A model generated the notes under the pieces. It made no database searches and had not been told where the DNA came from. It worked only from the letters and a program-made list of their open reading frames with translations. Both the position numbers and the translations under genes were made by a program. A stretch of DNA of 64,000 nucleotides from Gammaproteobacteria bacterium (GTDB lineage Bacteria > Pseudomonadota > Gammaproteobacteria > Burkholderiales > Burkholderiaceae_B), in assembly GCA_018815245.1 (NCBI GenBank), contig JAHIXK010000008.1, positions 1-64,000 of the forward strand, given 5' to 3'. Positions 41,801 through 50,319 of this stretch are shown piece after piece (position 1 is the first letter of the stretch; the number at the start of each line of letters is the position of its first letter).

Positions 41801-44468
41801 CCTGACCGACGGCATTGAAATTCTTCATGCCCGTGAACACAATTTGAAAAATGTTAGCCTGACCATTCCGCGTGAAAAAATGACCGTGATCACCGGGCCT
41901 TCCGGCAGCGGAAAATCCACCTTGGCATTCGACATTTTGTTCAGTGAAGGCCAGCGCCGTTACCTTGAAAGTTTGAACGCCTATGCGCGTCAGTTTGTGC
42001 AGCCCGCTGCAAAGCCCGATGTAGACGCCATTTTTGGCATTCCACCCACTGTGGCCATTGAACAGCGCACCAGCCGTGGTGGCCGCAAAAGCACGGTGGC
42101 CACTGTCACCGAGGTGTACCACTTCCTGCGCCTTATGTTCGTGAAGCTGGGCATTCAACATTGCCCCACCTGCGAAGTACCCATTGCCCCGCAAAGTATG
42201 GACAGCATGCTGGCGCAAATCATGCAGCACCACAAAGGGCAGGAAATTACCTTGCTGGCCCCGCTGGTGCAGGGCCGCAAAGGTATTTACAACGAAATAG
42301 CCAAGTGGGCTGTAGACCGTGGTTATGAACGCCTGCGCGTAGACGGCGAATACGTACCCACCAACCCCTGGCCCAAGCTGGCCCGATACCAGGAACATCA
42401 CATTGAAGTGCCGGTAAAAACCTTGAGTATTCAAGCCAAGGGTGAAAAGGAACTGCGCGAGGCGCTTGTTCAAGCCCTTGAATTTGGCAAAGGTACCGTG
42501 ATGGTGGAAGCACCAGAAAAAAAAGGCGCCACGCCCAGCATTCGCTTCTATTCCACCAAACGCGCCTGTCCCAGTTGCGCACGCAGCTTTCCGGAACTCG
42601 ACCCACGTCTGTTCAGCTACAACAGCAAACACGGCTGGTGCGCCAGCTGCTTTGGTGTGGGTGAAGAAGTAGAGGGCTTTGATTCTGAAACCACAGGCGA
42701 AGAAGGCAAATGGCTTGCCGAGCAGGACAAAAGCGCAGAAGAGGGGGCTGATAACGACGAGGGAACCTATTTACGTGAAACCATGGTGTGCGGCGCCTGC
42801 AATGGCCAACGCCTCAACCCCACAGCATTGGCCGTGAAATTCAAAAACAGCAACATTGCACAACTGGCCGATCAAACCGTGAGCGACGCGTTGCGGTGGG
42901 TGGACCAGCTTGAACTGGATGCGCGTGAAACTGCGATTGCCAAAGACATTCGCATTGAAATGGCCGGGCGCTTGAAATTCCTGGAACAAGTGGGGCTTGA
43001 TTACCTGCACCTGAACCGCAGCGCGCCCACACTAAGCGGTGGTGAAGCACAGCGCATTCGTTTGGCTTCGCAACTGGGCACCAATTTGCGCGGCGTGTGC
43101 TACGTGCTGGATGAACCCACCATTGGCCTGCACACCCGCGACAATCACCGCCTGCTCGATGCCCTGGAAGAACTTCGTGCCAAGGGCAACACCCTGGTGA
43201 TTGTGGAACACGACATTGACACCATGCAGCGCGCCGACCGCTTGGTCGACATTGGCCCCGGCGCAGGCAAACTGGGCGGCGAAATTATTTCCCAAGGCAC
43301 CGTGGCTGAAGTAACCGCCGATAAAAATTCGCTGACAGGCCGATACCTGAAGAACCCAATTCCGCATTTGTTACAGCCCAAACGCCCGGTTGAAAAAGAA
43401 ACGCCACGTTTAGGCATCAAGGGTGCGAAGCTGCACAACATCGGTGGCTTGAATGTGGACATTCCACTGGGCCGCTTGGTGGCCATTACCGGTGTTTCCG
43501 GTAGCGGTAAATCAACCTTGGCCCGCGATATTTTATTGGCCAATATGCGCCAGTACGTGGCCAACCAGAACAAGAAAGGCAAGCCCACACACAACTGGTT
43601 TGCCTGCGACGAAATTGAAGGCGCTGAACGTGTGGCCCGCGTGCTGGAAGTGGACCAAACCCCGATTGGCAAAACCCCGCGCAGTTGCCCCGCCACTTAC
43701 ATTGGCTTCTGGAACCGAATTCGCAACGTATTGGCCGACACCATTGAAGCCCGTATGCGTGGCTTTGCAGCGAACCGTTTTAGCTTCAATGCCGGGCCGG
43801 GCCGCTGCCCGGTGTGTGATGGCCAAGGCATGCAAACCATTGAAATGAACTTCCTGCCCGACGTAAAAGTGGTGTGCGAAGCCTGCCGCGGCAAACGATT
43901 CAACCCTGAAACATTGCAAGTAACCTGGCGCGACAAAACCGCAGCTGAAATTCTGAACATGAGCTGTTCAGAAGCCGCACCGTTTTTTGATGCCCACCCC
44001 GCCATAGCGCAGGCGCTGAATTTGTTGAACGACGTGGGCCTGGGTTACCTGACCATCGGCCAACCCAGCCCAACCCTAAGCGGCGGTGAAGCACAACGGA
44101 TCAAGTTGGTGACTGAGCTTGTCAAGGTGCGTGAAAACAAGGCTGGTGTGCAAATGAGCCCCCCCACCTTGTACGTGCTGGATGAACCCACCGTGGGCCT
44201 GCACATGAACGACGTTGAAAAGCTGATTGCCGTGTTGCACCGCCTGGTGGACGCTGGCCACACTGTGGTGGTAATTGAACATGACCTTGACTTGATTGCC
44301 CAAGCCGACTGGGTAATCGACATGGGGCCTGAAGCGGGCGTGGGTGGCGGCCAACTGGTGGCGCAAGGCAGCCCGCAAGAAATTGCCAAGGCAAAGGGCA
44401 GGCAGGCTGGGCATACCGCCCACGCCATGAGCCAATTTTATGGCAAGAGAAATCCCTGCGCCCGGTAG
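38811..44468 (+). CDS. uvrA: Tandem-duplicated UvrA excinuclease subunit A
   Basis: The 1885-residue protein is two UvrA units fused head to tail; normal UvrA is about 940. Four Walker A loops are visible (near residues 45, 645, 1026 and 1561; GVSGSGKSS, GVSGSGKST, GPSGSGKST, GVSGSGKST) and four ABC signatures LSGGE near 495, 838, 1408 and 1756. Zinc modules are present in both halves (GRCPMCGGNG with CGECNG; GRCPVCDGQG with CEACRG). UvrA scans DNA for damage and loads UvrB. Such double UvrA proteins are known in some proteobacteria and usually coexist with a single-length uvrA; this one may be specialised. uvrB is not adjacent. Confidence 0.92.
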   Translation: MSTTAKKKENSQYLGNVIRIKGARQHNLKNVDIDIKTGEITVFTGVSGSGKSSLVFDTLYAEGQRRYVETFSPYARQFLDRMDKPDVDSIEGVLPAIAIDQANPVRTSRSTVGTMTEINDHLKLIYARAAHLHCRQCGEWVREDTVATIKQSILDKAAAQNDPRLVITFPVRVPAKFTSQEIEDFLSAQGYTRIHRETPIKKGRTVVEKLLDVVQDRFRVAGVEESRFSDAVASALHRGKGKVNVFALPEGDGPEQEPWRFSEGLHCATCDLDYSSPLPSHFSFNSPLGACDTCRGFGRVIGIDYGLVIPDENKSLEEGAVKPWTTESFKSCQKDLVRFGKKRGIATDIAYKHLPEEHKLWVIEGDANFDGNWEGSLFYGVARYFEWLESRTYKMHVRVMLSKYRSYTPCGDCNGARLKPDSLLWKLPSDSGKHSIHEIMQMPLLKVAQLFKNLQLPGALDEASDLVLQEIRTRLGFLIQVGLGYLTLDRQSRTLSGGEVQRINLTTALGSSLVNTLFVLDEPSVGLHPRDIARVAQAMQRLKEAGNTLVVVEHDPQLMNQADRLVDIGPGPGEAGGNIVFDGAPAKIEQSNSLTARYLKGELKVVEASKPLGDSKEHIVLTGVRANNLKNIDVKLPLNRLVVLTGVSGSGKSTLVQDVLVPAIKKIKGEPTEAPGEFESLEGVEHIAQLAFVDQSPIGKTTRSNPASYVGAFDELRKLFSKTKIAVERDYKPGFFSFNSGDGRCPMCGGNGFEHVEMQFLSDVYLRCGECNGTRYRPEALEVTLERKGQVLNMAQVLELTVDQALDLFEKDTALFKTLQPLAQVGLNYLRLGQPVPTLSGGEAQRLKLAGFLANLKPTASGQKVAKRGDLFVFDEPTTGLHFDDVAKLMRSLRLLQEAGHSVLIVEHNLDVICAADWLVDLGPEAGEYGGELVAQGTPEQLAKITTSHTGVAIKQYLAQTNLLHAADLNKGVQSGDHMVAEAAALYGLNTAASRRGLTDGIEILHAREHNLKNVSLTIPREKMTVITGPSGSGKSTLAFDILFSEGQRRYLESLNAYARQFVQPAAKPDVDAIFGIPPTVAIEQRTSRGGRKSTVATVTEVYHFLRLMFVKLGIQHCPTCEVPIAPQSMDSMLAQIMQHHKGQEITLLAPLVQGRKGIYNEIAKWAVDRGYERLRVDGEYVPTNPWPKLARYQEHHIEVPVKTLSIQAKGEKELREALVQALEFGKGTVMVEAPEKKGATPSIRFYSTKRACPSCARSFPELDPRLFSYNSKHGWCASCFGVGEEVEGFDSETTGEEGKWLAEQDKSAEEGADNDEGTYLRETMVCGACNGQRLNPTALAVKFKNSNIAQLADQTVSDALRWVDQLELDARETAIAKDIRIEMAGRLKFLEQVGLDYLHLNRSAPTLSGGEAQRIRLASQLGTNLRGVCYVLDEPTIGLHTRDNHRLLDALEELRAKGNTLVIVEHDIDTMQRADRLVDIGPGAGKLGGEIISQGTVAEVTADKNSLTGRYLKNPIPHLLQPKRPVEKETPRLGIKGAKLHNIGGLNVDIPLGRLVAITGVSGSGKSTLARDILLANMRQYVANQNKKGKPTHNWFACDEIEGAERVARVLEVDQTPIGKTPRSCPATYIGFWNRIRNVLADTIEARMRGFAANRFSFNAGPGRCPVCDGQGMQTIEMNFLPDVKVVCEACRGKRFNPETLQVTWRDKTAAEILNMSCSEAAPFFDAHPAIAQALNLLNDVGLGYLTIGQPSPTLSGGEAQRIKLVTELVKVRENKAGVQMSPPTLYVLDEPTVGLHMNDVEKLIAVLHRLVDAGHTVVVIEHDLDLIAQADWVIDMGPEAGVGGGQLVAQGSPQEIAKAKGRQAGHTAHAMSQFYGKRNPCAR

Positions 44469-44482
44469 CGCAGGGAAGAACA

Positions 44483-47353
44483 TTAAAATGCCTTTTTTAA
44501 CGCTTTGGAGGCGCCGTAAACTGGAACAGCTACTACGGCTAAGCCGATTACAGCAGCAACCGCAGCAACCCCGGCCCCGGCCGCGGCTACCCCACCTGCA
44601 GCGCCAGTTGTTCCTACAATCAAACCCTTCGCAATATTAAAAGTGGCGCCAGTTAACCGCGTAAGGACCGGAGTTTTATTTAGAAACGGAATTGATTTTA
44701 CCGGGTTCGCTTTCAACGTTCGCTCAAGCCCAGATCGTTTGTCGTCTGACAGCCATTGTGCGCTGTTTGGGTTGTCCTCTGTTTTCGACTCTGTCCATGC
44801 TGCTCGTACATTCGTCAGTGCTGTTTTGAAGGACTCCCGGTTTTCTGAAGTGTTGGTTTCAGCGAGTTTCTCGCCAGACTCCAGCAAATTGACCAAGTCG
44901 AAATTCGAGTTGTTTGCAGCCTTGGGGTCTGTGGTAATAATGATTTGCTTTACCAGTTGTTGAATTTCTGTTTTGTTGGGTGGGTTATTGTTATTTAGTT
45001 GCCCGATGACGGTACCAATTCGTGTGTCCACTTGCTGGCGAATTGTAATTGCGGTGTCTATCAGCAGGTCGCTTAAGATTTCGTATCCTTCAAGGCTGTG
45101 GTTTTTTAGCGCCTCAATCGTTGAATTTTGCTTGTATTTGTCGATATGATTGCGCAGGGAACCGCGCGACACTGTATTTTGTTCGGCTGTAAGGTCATTG
45201 TGCGCAGTGCTTGCCATTACCAGTTGATCCAGCAGTTCCGAGCTTGCATTGGGATTCTGGTTGTCACCTAGTCCCAAAAGCTCTGAGATGTGTCCCTCGG
45301 CGGGATTCAGTGCTTCTCTCAGTTTTCTTGCGGATATATCTGACATCCGTGATTTTCCGGACTCTGCTTTTTCGCCCGGCTCGGTTTTAAGAATTTCGAT
45401 TGCACGAAGCATGGATTCTTTAAACACAGCTTGGCGGCTTTTGCCGCCAGGTAAAACTACAACGTCATTTTCATAAGTTCGGTCGGTACGCCCTTGTTTC
45501 AACAATGATTTGGGGCTGGGGTTTTGGTCAGCGTTATCGTTGGCAGCTTTCAAATACGCCCCTTGCTTGAAAACCGTTTTCAACACTTCCACGGGGGTAT
45601 TGTCTGGAAGCGCATTCAACTTTTTGTTAAGGTCATCAAGATTGTGGGTAGTTGCGTGAGTCGTGAATCGGGTTTTCAAAGTTGCTGTATCGGTTTCAGC
45701 AATTTTCTCCAGTGATGTGGCTGCCAGCAATTGGCCAGCCGACCGCATCAGATTGTCGGCCTTTGGGTAGGCGTTGCTTTCTTCATCCTTGCGGTTACGG
45801 ACAGCTTGCTCTACGCACCATCCCCCCAATATTATAAGCGCTAATTTTTTTTCGTCGGTGTTATATGCTCCCGGGTTCTGCCCACTTCTAACGATCAAGA
45901 GGGCTCTTTTGTAGGATGCAAAGCCTTGTGGCTTCCTTTCAGTCTCGGTGCCCGACGCGCCGAATTCAGCTGGTAGTGAAATTGCAGCCTCGGGGTTTTC
46001 GCTGAGCTCCTGAATTTGCTTACTAAAAAACTTTGCGGGTTCAAGCCATGCCGTATCAGGTTTCTTGTTGGCGTTGGCAACGCGAACCAAGTCTGTGAGT
46101 TGCTGTTGTGCTTCGTTTATAACCTGCGAGCTAAAGCCCTCAGCGTTACTTCCAAGCTGGCGGATTTGAGTGTTCTGCGTTGTCGTAACCAGGTTTAGTG
46201 TGTGCGCATTAATTTCGGCGTTCGTTGTTGAGGCTTGCTGCGCGCTCCTGTCGGCGACCTCCAATCGTTCGCCAGCGCCTACTCTCTCTATTTCTTTGTT
46301 GAGGATACGTCGATTAACCGCAGTTATTTGTTCTTGAGGTGCCCCGTTATTCTGCAGTGTTCGGCGTTCCGTGCGTAAGGCCGTGATTTCAGTGTTAATG
46401 TCGTCGAGCTGTTGTTGATATTCTCTGACGGTTTTTTCTTCAGGCGATTCGATCAACCGGGCCAGTGGATCGGCAGCATTGTCTGCTTCATTTCGTGCTT
46501 CGACTGCCCTTGTTTCGGCCTGTGTTGCCGCTTGCGTTGCTCTATCAAGCGTGGTGCGCGCGCCTGGCTGTTGCTGTTCCGCCTGGGGCAAGGCATTGAA
46601 AGTGGTTTGCGCCAGATCAGCAGCCGTTCTGGCTGCTGTTGCATCGGTTTCCAATCTTGTTGCTTGTTCAGCAGTTGTTCTGGCAGTGGTTCTGGCTGCG
46701 TCAATGTCTGTGGACAGACTGCTTAATACGTTGTTTATCGAATCGCATACATCGCTCAAGCTTTTGTTTAATTCAGTGTCATTGCCTGCAATACAAGTTT
46801 TCAGGAATGTGATGTAGCTCTGAAAAAATCGTAGCTCGTTTTGAGACATGCTTCGAGTATTGTCCGGGCTACCAAAATAGTGTTGAATCACTCCAATGTT
46901 GGCGTCGAAATCAGCCTGAAGATCCGGGGGTAGGCTGTTCCTGATGTTGTTACGTTCTGTCAATAAAGATAATTTGAGAGCTTGCGCCGTTTTGTAAATT
47001 TCATTGAGGGTTAGGTTTCTGTCGCTTTCTCCAGCAGGCGTTTTTTTCTCCAAGGCAGCTTTGATTTGATCGCATTGGCCTTGTAACCAAGCTTTTGTAT
47101 CAAAAGCGTTCCCAGCAGGCGCTGCGTTCCCAGCAGGTGCCACTGGCGCAGCGGCAGCAGCTGGACCGGCAGTGTTGGCTACGGCTGTGGGTTGATTGGT
47201 TGCTTGCTTGTTCAGCCCGAACATTTTTAGCAACTTTAGCCCCAAGTGTCTGGAAACCTCTTTAAGTGCCTGTGAAAGGCTGCTTGTTGAACCCTCTGGT
47301 GCGTTGTCGTGTACGTTTCTTGCGTTGTTGGCGCTCGTGGCTTCTACTGGCAT
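44483..47353 (-). CDS. Large uncharacterised coiled-coil protein with hydrophobic C-terminus
   Basis: This 956-residue protein is not recognised. Its N-terminus is polar (MPVEATSANNARNVHDNAPE) with no signal peptide, followed by an Ala/Pro-rich linker (residues about 60-85). Roughly residues 210-370 are strongly Ala/Thr/Arg/Gln rich heptad-like sequence (ARTTAEQATRLETDATAART), predicted coiled coil. The last ~50 residues are a Gly/Ala/Val stretch (GAAGGVAAAGAGVAAVAAVI) that could insert into a membrane, then KALKKAF. The start at 47353 is taken because GGAGAG lies just upstream; a TTG 7 codons earlier is less likely. The DNA looks more AT-rich than the neighbours. It could be a secreted effector, translocator or intracellular scaffold. 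Confidence 0.65.
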   Translation of the reverse strand: MPVEATSANNARNVHDNAPEGSTSSLSQALKEVSRHLGLKLLKMFGLNKQATNQPTAVANTAGPAAAAAPVAPAGNAAPAGNAFDTKAWLQGQCDQIKAALEKKTPAGESDRNLTLNEIYKTAQALKLSLLTERNNIRNSLPPDLQADFDANIGVIQHYFGSPDNTRSMSQNELRFFQSYITFLKTCIAGNDTELNKSLSDVCDSINNVLSSLSTDIDAARTTARTTAEQATRLETDATAARTAADLAQTTFNALPQAEQQQPGARTTLDRATQAATQAETRAVEARNEADNAADPLARLIESPEEKTVREYQQQLDDINTEITALRTERRTLQNNGAPQEQITAVNRRILNKEIERVGAGERLEVADRSAQQASTTNAEINAHTLNLVTTTQNTQIRQLGSNAEGFSSQVINEAQQQLTDLVRVANANKKPDTAWLEPAKFFSKQIQELSENPEAAISLPAEFGASGTETERKPQGFASYKRALLIVRSGQNPGAYNTDEKKLALIILGGWCVEQAVRNRKDEESNAYPKADNLMRSAGQLLAATSLEKIAETDTATLKTRFTTHATTHNLDDLNKKLNALPDNTPVEVLKTVFKQGAYLKAANDNADQNPSPKSLLKQGRTDRTYENDVVVLPGGKSRQAVFKESMLRAIEILKTEPGEKAESGKSRMSDISARKLREALNPAEGHISELLGLGDNQNPNASSELLDQLVMASTAHNDLTAEQNTVSRGSLRNHIDKYKQNSTIEALKNHSLEGYEILSDLLIDTAITIRQQVDTRIGTVIGQLNNNNPPNKTEIQQLVKQIIITTDPKAANNSNFDLVNLLESGEKLAETNTSENRESFKTALTNVRAAWTESKTEDNPNSAQWLSDDKRSGLERTLKANPVKSIPFLNKTPVLTRLTGATFNIAKGLIVGTTGAAGGVAAAGAGVAAVAAVIGLAVVAVPVYGASKALKKAF

Positions 47354-47428
47354 TGCACTCTCCAATTTGGTCAACTATTTATTTGAGTGTAAGCAACCAA
47401 TCAAAAAGTTCGATTTTTTAAGCAAGTT

Positions 47429-48040
47429 TTAGCTTTTTTCTTTGCTACCAATTTTGCTTTCTTTGCCAGCTATTAAGTTGGCAATGTTTTGTTTGTGCCG
47501 GTAAATAAGCAATGCGGCCATAATGGCAATGGCTGCCGCTTGGCCGTTTATTCCGAACAGCAACACGTTGTAAAACACGGCAAACAGGCTGGCTATTAGC
47601 GCGGCCAGTGAGGAATAGCGAAAGAAGTAGGCAATAACAATCCATGTGATTGCTGTGGCCAGGCCCAATACCCAGTTCAGGCCAAGCAGCACGCCCAGTG
47701 CGGTGGCAACGCCTTTACCACCTTCAAACTTGAAAAATATGGGGTACAGGTGGCCAATAAAGGCGGCAAGGCCTATCCAGGCTATGTCGGTGCGGCTGTA
47801 ACCCAGTTGGTCTTGAAAGTAAAAAGCCAGTGCCACGGCCAGTGTGCCTTTCAACGCGTCGCCCAGCAAGGTAATGATGGCTGCTTTTTTGTTGCCGCTG
47901 CGCAGCACATTGGTGGCGCCGGGGTTTTTTGAACCATAGGTGCGGGGGTCGGCCAGGCCTGCAAATTTGGAAACAAGCACTGCGAATGAAATGGAACCAA
48001 TCAGGTAGGCGATTAGCAGGCCAACGGCGAAATTAAGCAA
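47429..48040 (-). CDS. plsY: Glycerol-3-phosphate acyltransferase PlsY
   Basis: The 203-residue integral membrane protein has the three PlsY loops: an early AYLIGSISFAVLVSK, the GSKNPGATNVLRSGNKK motif, and FKFEGGKGVATALGVLLG. PlsY transfers acyl groups from acyl-phosphate to glycerol-3-phosphate, the first step of phospholipid synthesis. Length fits. It is leftward, upstream of the large unknown gene and separated by a 76-base gap from it. Confidence 0.95.
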   Translation of the reverse strand: MLNFAVGLLIAYLIGSISFAVLVSKFAGLADPRTYGSKNPGATNVLRSGNKKAAIITLLGDALKGTLAVALAFYFQDQLGYSRTDIAWIGLAAFIGHLYPIFFKFEGGKGVATALGVLLGLNWVLGLATAITWIVIAYFFRYSSLAALIASLFAVFYNVLLFGINGQAAAIAIMAALLIYRHKQNIANLIAGKESKIGSKEKS

Positions 48041-48075
48041 AGGTGTCTCCTTGTTATCGGGATTTGGCGTCGATT

Positions 48076-48975
48076 CTATCGACTTTTTGACCGTGGGTGG
48101 CTTTGGTTCAGCAAGGTGTGCAGGTGTTCCTTGGCCACATGGGTATAAATTTGTGTGGTGCCTATGTCGGCATGGCCCAGAAGTAGCTGCACTACGCGCA
48201 GGTCGGCCCCGTGGTTAATTAAATGTGTGGCAAATGCGTGCCGCAGCACGTGGGGGCTAACAGGGGTTTCAATGCCTGCCAGCAGGGCCAGCCGCTTGAT
48301 GTTTTTCCAGAAGCCTTGCCGGGTCATGGGTGTTCCAAAGTGGGTGATGAACAAATAATCGCTGGTTTTTCCCTTCAGCAATTCACCACGCGCTTGTTGC
48401 AGGTAAAGCGCAATGGCCAGTCTGGCTGGTTCGCCCATGGGCACCAGGCGTTCTTTCTTGCCTTTACCCAGTACTTTCACGGCACCCACATTCAGGTCGA
48501 CGGCGCGCAGCGGCATGTTCACCAGTTCACTGACCCGCAGACCACTGGCGTACATGAATTCAAGCATGGCCTTGTCGCGTTGCCCTGCAGCGTTGCTTAC
48601 GTCGGGCGCGGCCAGCAGGCCCAGCACTTGTTGTTCGCTCAGGGTTTTGGGTATACGCAAGCCACGTTTTGCGCTTTGCAGTTGGGTGCAGGGGTTGTCT
48701 TCGCGCTGCCGGGTGGTGTTTAGCCACAGGTAAAACCGTTTGTAGCTGCTTAGTTTGCGGTTCAGGCTGCTGGGCTTTAATTCCAGCAAGTCGTGTACGT
48801 GGTTGCGTATGTGTTCGCTGCTGGCGGCCACCATCAATTCACCAAACTGTTCGTCCAGCCAGTTTGCCAGTTGTTGAAGGTCGCTGCGGTAGGCTTGCAG
48901 TGTGGCTTTGGCCAGCCCTTCTTCAAGCCACAAAGTGGTGCAGAATTCGTCAATCAGATCGGCATTGCTCTTCAT
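48076..48975 (-). CDS. xerD: Site-specific tyrosine recombinase XerD
   Basis: The 299-residue protein has the SAM-like N-terminal core-binding domain and the catalytic domain with the Arg in [11 protein letters not shown], the HxxR in [13 protein letters not shown], the second His in [13 protein letters not shown] and the nucleophilic Tyr in IYTHV. Length and the motifs fit XerD, which with XerC resolves chromosome dimers at dif. The start at 48975 gives [11 protein letters not shown]. It is divergent from pdxH and 36 bases from plsY. Confidence 0.92.
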   Translation of the reverse strand: MKSNADLIDEFCTTLWLEEGLAKATLQAYRSDLQQLANWLDEQFGELMVAASSEHIRNHVHDLLELKPSSLNRKLSSYKRFYLWLNTTRQREDNPCTQLQSAKRGLRIPKTLSEQQVLGLLAAPDVSNAAGQRDKAMLEFMYASGLRVSELVNMPLRAVDLNVGAVKVLGKGKKERLVPMGEPARLAIALYLQQARGELLKGKTSDYLFITHFGTPMTRQGFWKNIKRLALLAGIETPVSPHVLRHAFATHLINHGADLRVVQLLLGHADIGTTQIYTHVAKEHLHTLLNQSHPRSKSR

Positions 48976-49042
48976 CGTGGTGCTGGCCGCATGTGAAAAT
49001 AAAGGTCATGATACCTTTCGCAGCACCCTGGAGTTCCGTTTT

Positions 49043-49678
49043 ATGTCGATTGCACACCTTCGTAAAGATTACACAAAAGCCACTTTGGATGAGGCCCATG
49101 CTTTGGCCAGTCCTTTCGATTTTTTCAGGCAGTGGTTTGACCAGGCCCTGCATGCCAAACTGCCGGAACCCAACGCCATGACCCTTGCCACCGTGAATGC
49201 GCAAGGCAGGCCGTCTGCTCGCATTGTGTTGATCAAGGGGCTGGACGACCGGGGGTTCACGTTTTTCACCAATTACGACAGCAGAAAGGGCCGGGAACTG
49301 GCTGAAAATCCACATGCGGCCATTCTGTTTCACTGGGCTGAACTTGAGCGCCAGGTGCGCGTTGAGGGGTTGGTCGAGAAGTGCAGTCCTGAAGAGTCTG
49401 ATGCCTATTACCTGTCGCGCCCCGCTGGCAGCCGTTTGGGGGCTTGGGCCTCGCCGCAAAGCCAGGTGATCGATTCCCGGGAGGTGCTTGAGGCCAGGGT
49501 TAAACAGGCCGAGGAAGAACAGCAGGGCGACCCGCAAACACGGCCACCATTTTGGGGCGGTTACCGTTTGGTGCCCGATTTTTTTGAATTCTGGCAGGGG
49601 CGGCCTTCGCGACTTCATGATCGGTTGGCCTACACGCGGCAGGGCGATTCATGGACAATATCCCGTCTTGCTCCTTAA
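49043..49678 (+). CDS. pdxH: Pyridoxamine/pyridoxine 5'-phosphate oxidase
   Basis: The 211-residue protein has [53 protein letters not shown] and the C-terminal [13 protein letters not shown], which together define PdxH. It makes pyridoxal 5'-phosphate using FMN and oxygen. The start at 49043 follows CTGGAGTTCCGTTTT and matches family starts; the frame extends upstream through the xerD promoter region without support. Length is normal. The nasT gene follows at 17 bases. Confidence 0.95.
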   Translation: MSIAHLRKDYTKATLDEAHALASPFDFFRQWFDQALHAKLPEPNAMTLATVNAQGRPSARIVLIKGLDDRGFTFFTNYDSRKGRELAENPHAAILFHWAELERQVRVEGLVEKCSPEESDAYYLSRPAGSRLGAWASPQSQVIDSREVLEARVKQAEEEQQGDPQTRPPFWGGYRLVPDFFEFWQGRPSRLHDRLAYTRQGDSWTISRLAP

Positions 49679-49695
49679 GGATTTGTACTGCAATC

Positions 49696-50319
49696 ATGTC
49701 GAACACAAAGCCTGGTAAAGCCGCCACTCCCCCACTGAAAGTGCTTTTGGTTGACGAAGAGCCAGGGCGCGCTGCGATCCTGGAACGCGCCTTGCTTGAT
49801 GCCGGGTATGTGCTGGTGTCGCGCTTAAGTTCCGCGGACCGGCTGGCCGAGCACGTGGCTGTGTCGCAACCCGATATTGTGATCGTGGACATTGATTCAC
49901 CCGATCGCGATTGCCTGGAAAACATGGCCGTGCTGTCGCGCAGTAACCCGAAGCCCGTGATCATGTTTTCTGATGAAGACAATGAAGACACGATTGCAAG
50001 CGCAATTCGGGCGGGGGTTAGTGCGTACGTGGCCGATGGCATGAACCCTGAACGCGTGCGCCCCATTGTGCAAGTGGCGGTGGCACGTTTTCGGGAATTT
50101 CAGGCCCTGAAAAATGAACTTCAGAAAACCCGGGATCAACTGGCTGACCGCAAGCTGATCGACAAGGCAAAAGGTTTGCTGATGAAGCACCGAAATTTCA
50201 ATGAAGACGAGGCCTACCATGCCATGCGCAAGCTGGCCATGGAGCGCAATCAACGGCTGGTAGACACCGCACGCAGCGTGATCGAGGTGTTTGAAATGTT
50301 GGGCGGGGGTGGTGTGTAA
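49696..50319 (+). CDS. nasT: ANTAR-domain response regulator NasT
   Basis: The 207-residue protein has a receiver-like domain (VLLVDEEPGR, IVIVDIDSPD, then SAYVADGMNPERVRP, in which the usual switch Lys is absent) and a C-terminal ANTAR domain (LADRKLIDKAKGLLMKHRNF, then EDEAYHAMRKLAMERNQRL). ANTAR proteins bind RNA hairpins with hexanucleotide loops and prevent termination. NasT is released from NasS when nitrate or nitrite is bound. The stop overlaps the nasS start. A matching leader lies upstream of nirB at 61526-61648. Confidence 0.92.
   Translation: MSNTKPGKAATPPLKVLLVDEEPGRAAILERALLDAGYVLVSRLSSADRLAEHVAVSQPDIVIVDIDSPDRDCLENMAVLSRSNPKPVIMFSDEDNEDTIASAIRAGVSAYVADGMNPERVRPIVQVAVARFREFQALKNELQKTRDQLADRKLIDKAKGLLMKHRNFNEDEAYHAMRKLAMERNQRLVDTARSVIEVFEMLGGGGV

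Noticed and set aside
41376-42632. 418-codon frame on the minus strand inside uvrA
   Set aside because: It is the mirror of uvrA coding sequence with no motif, no ribosome-binding site and antisense to well-conserved ABC domains.
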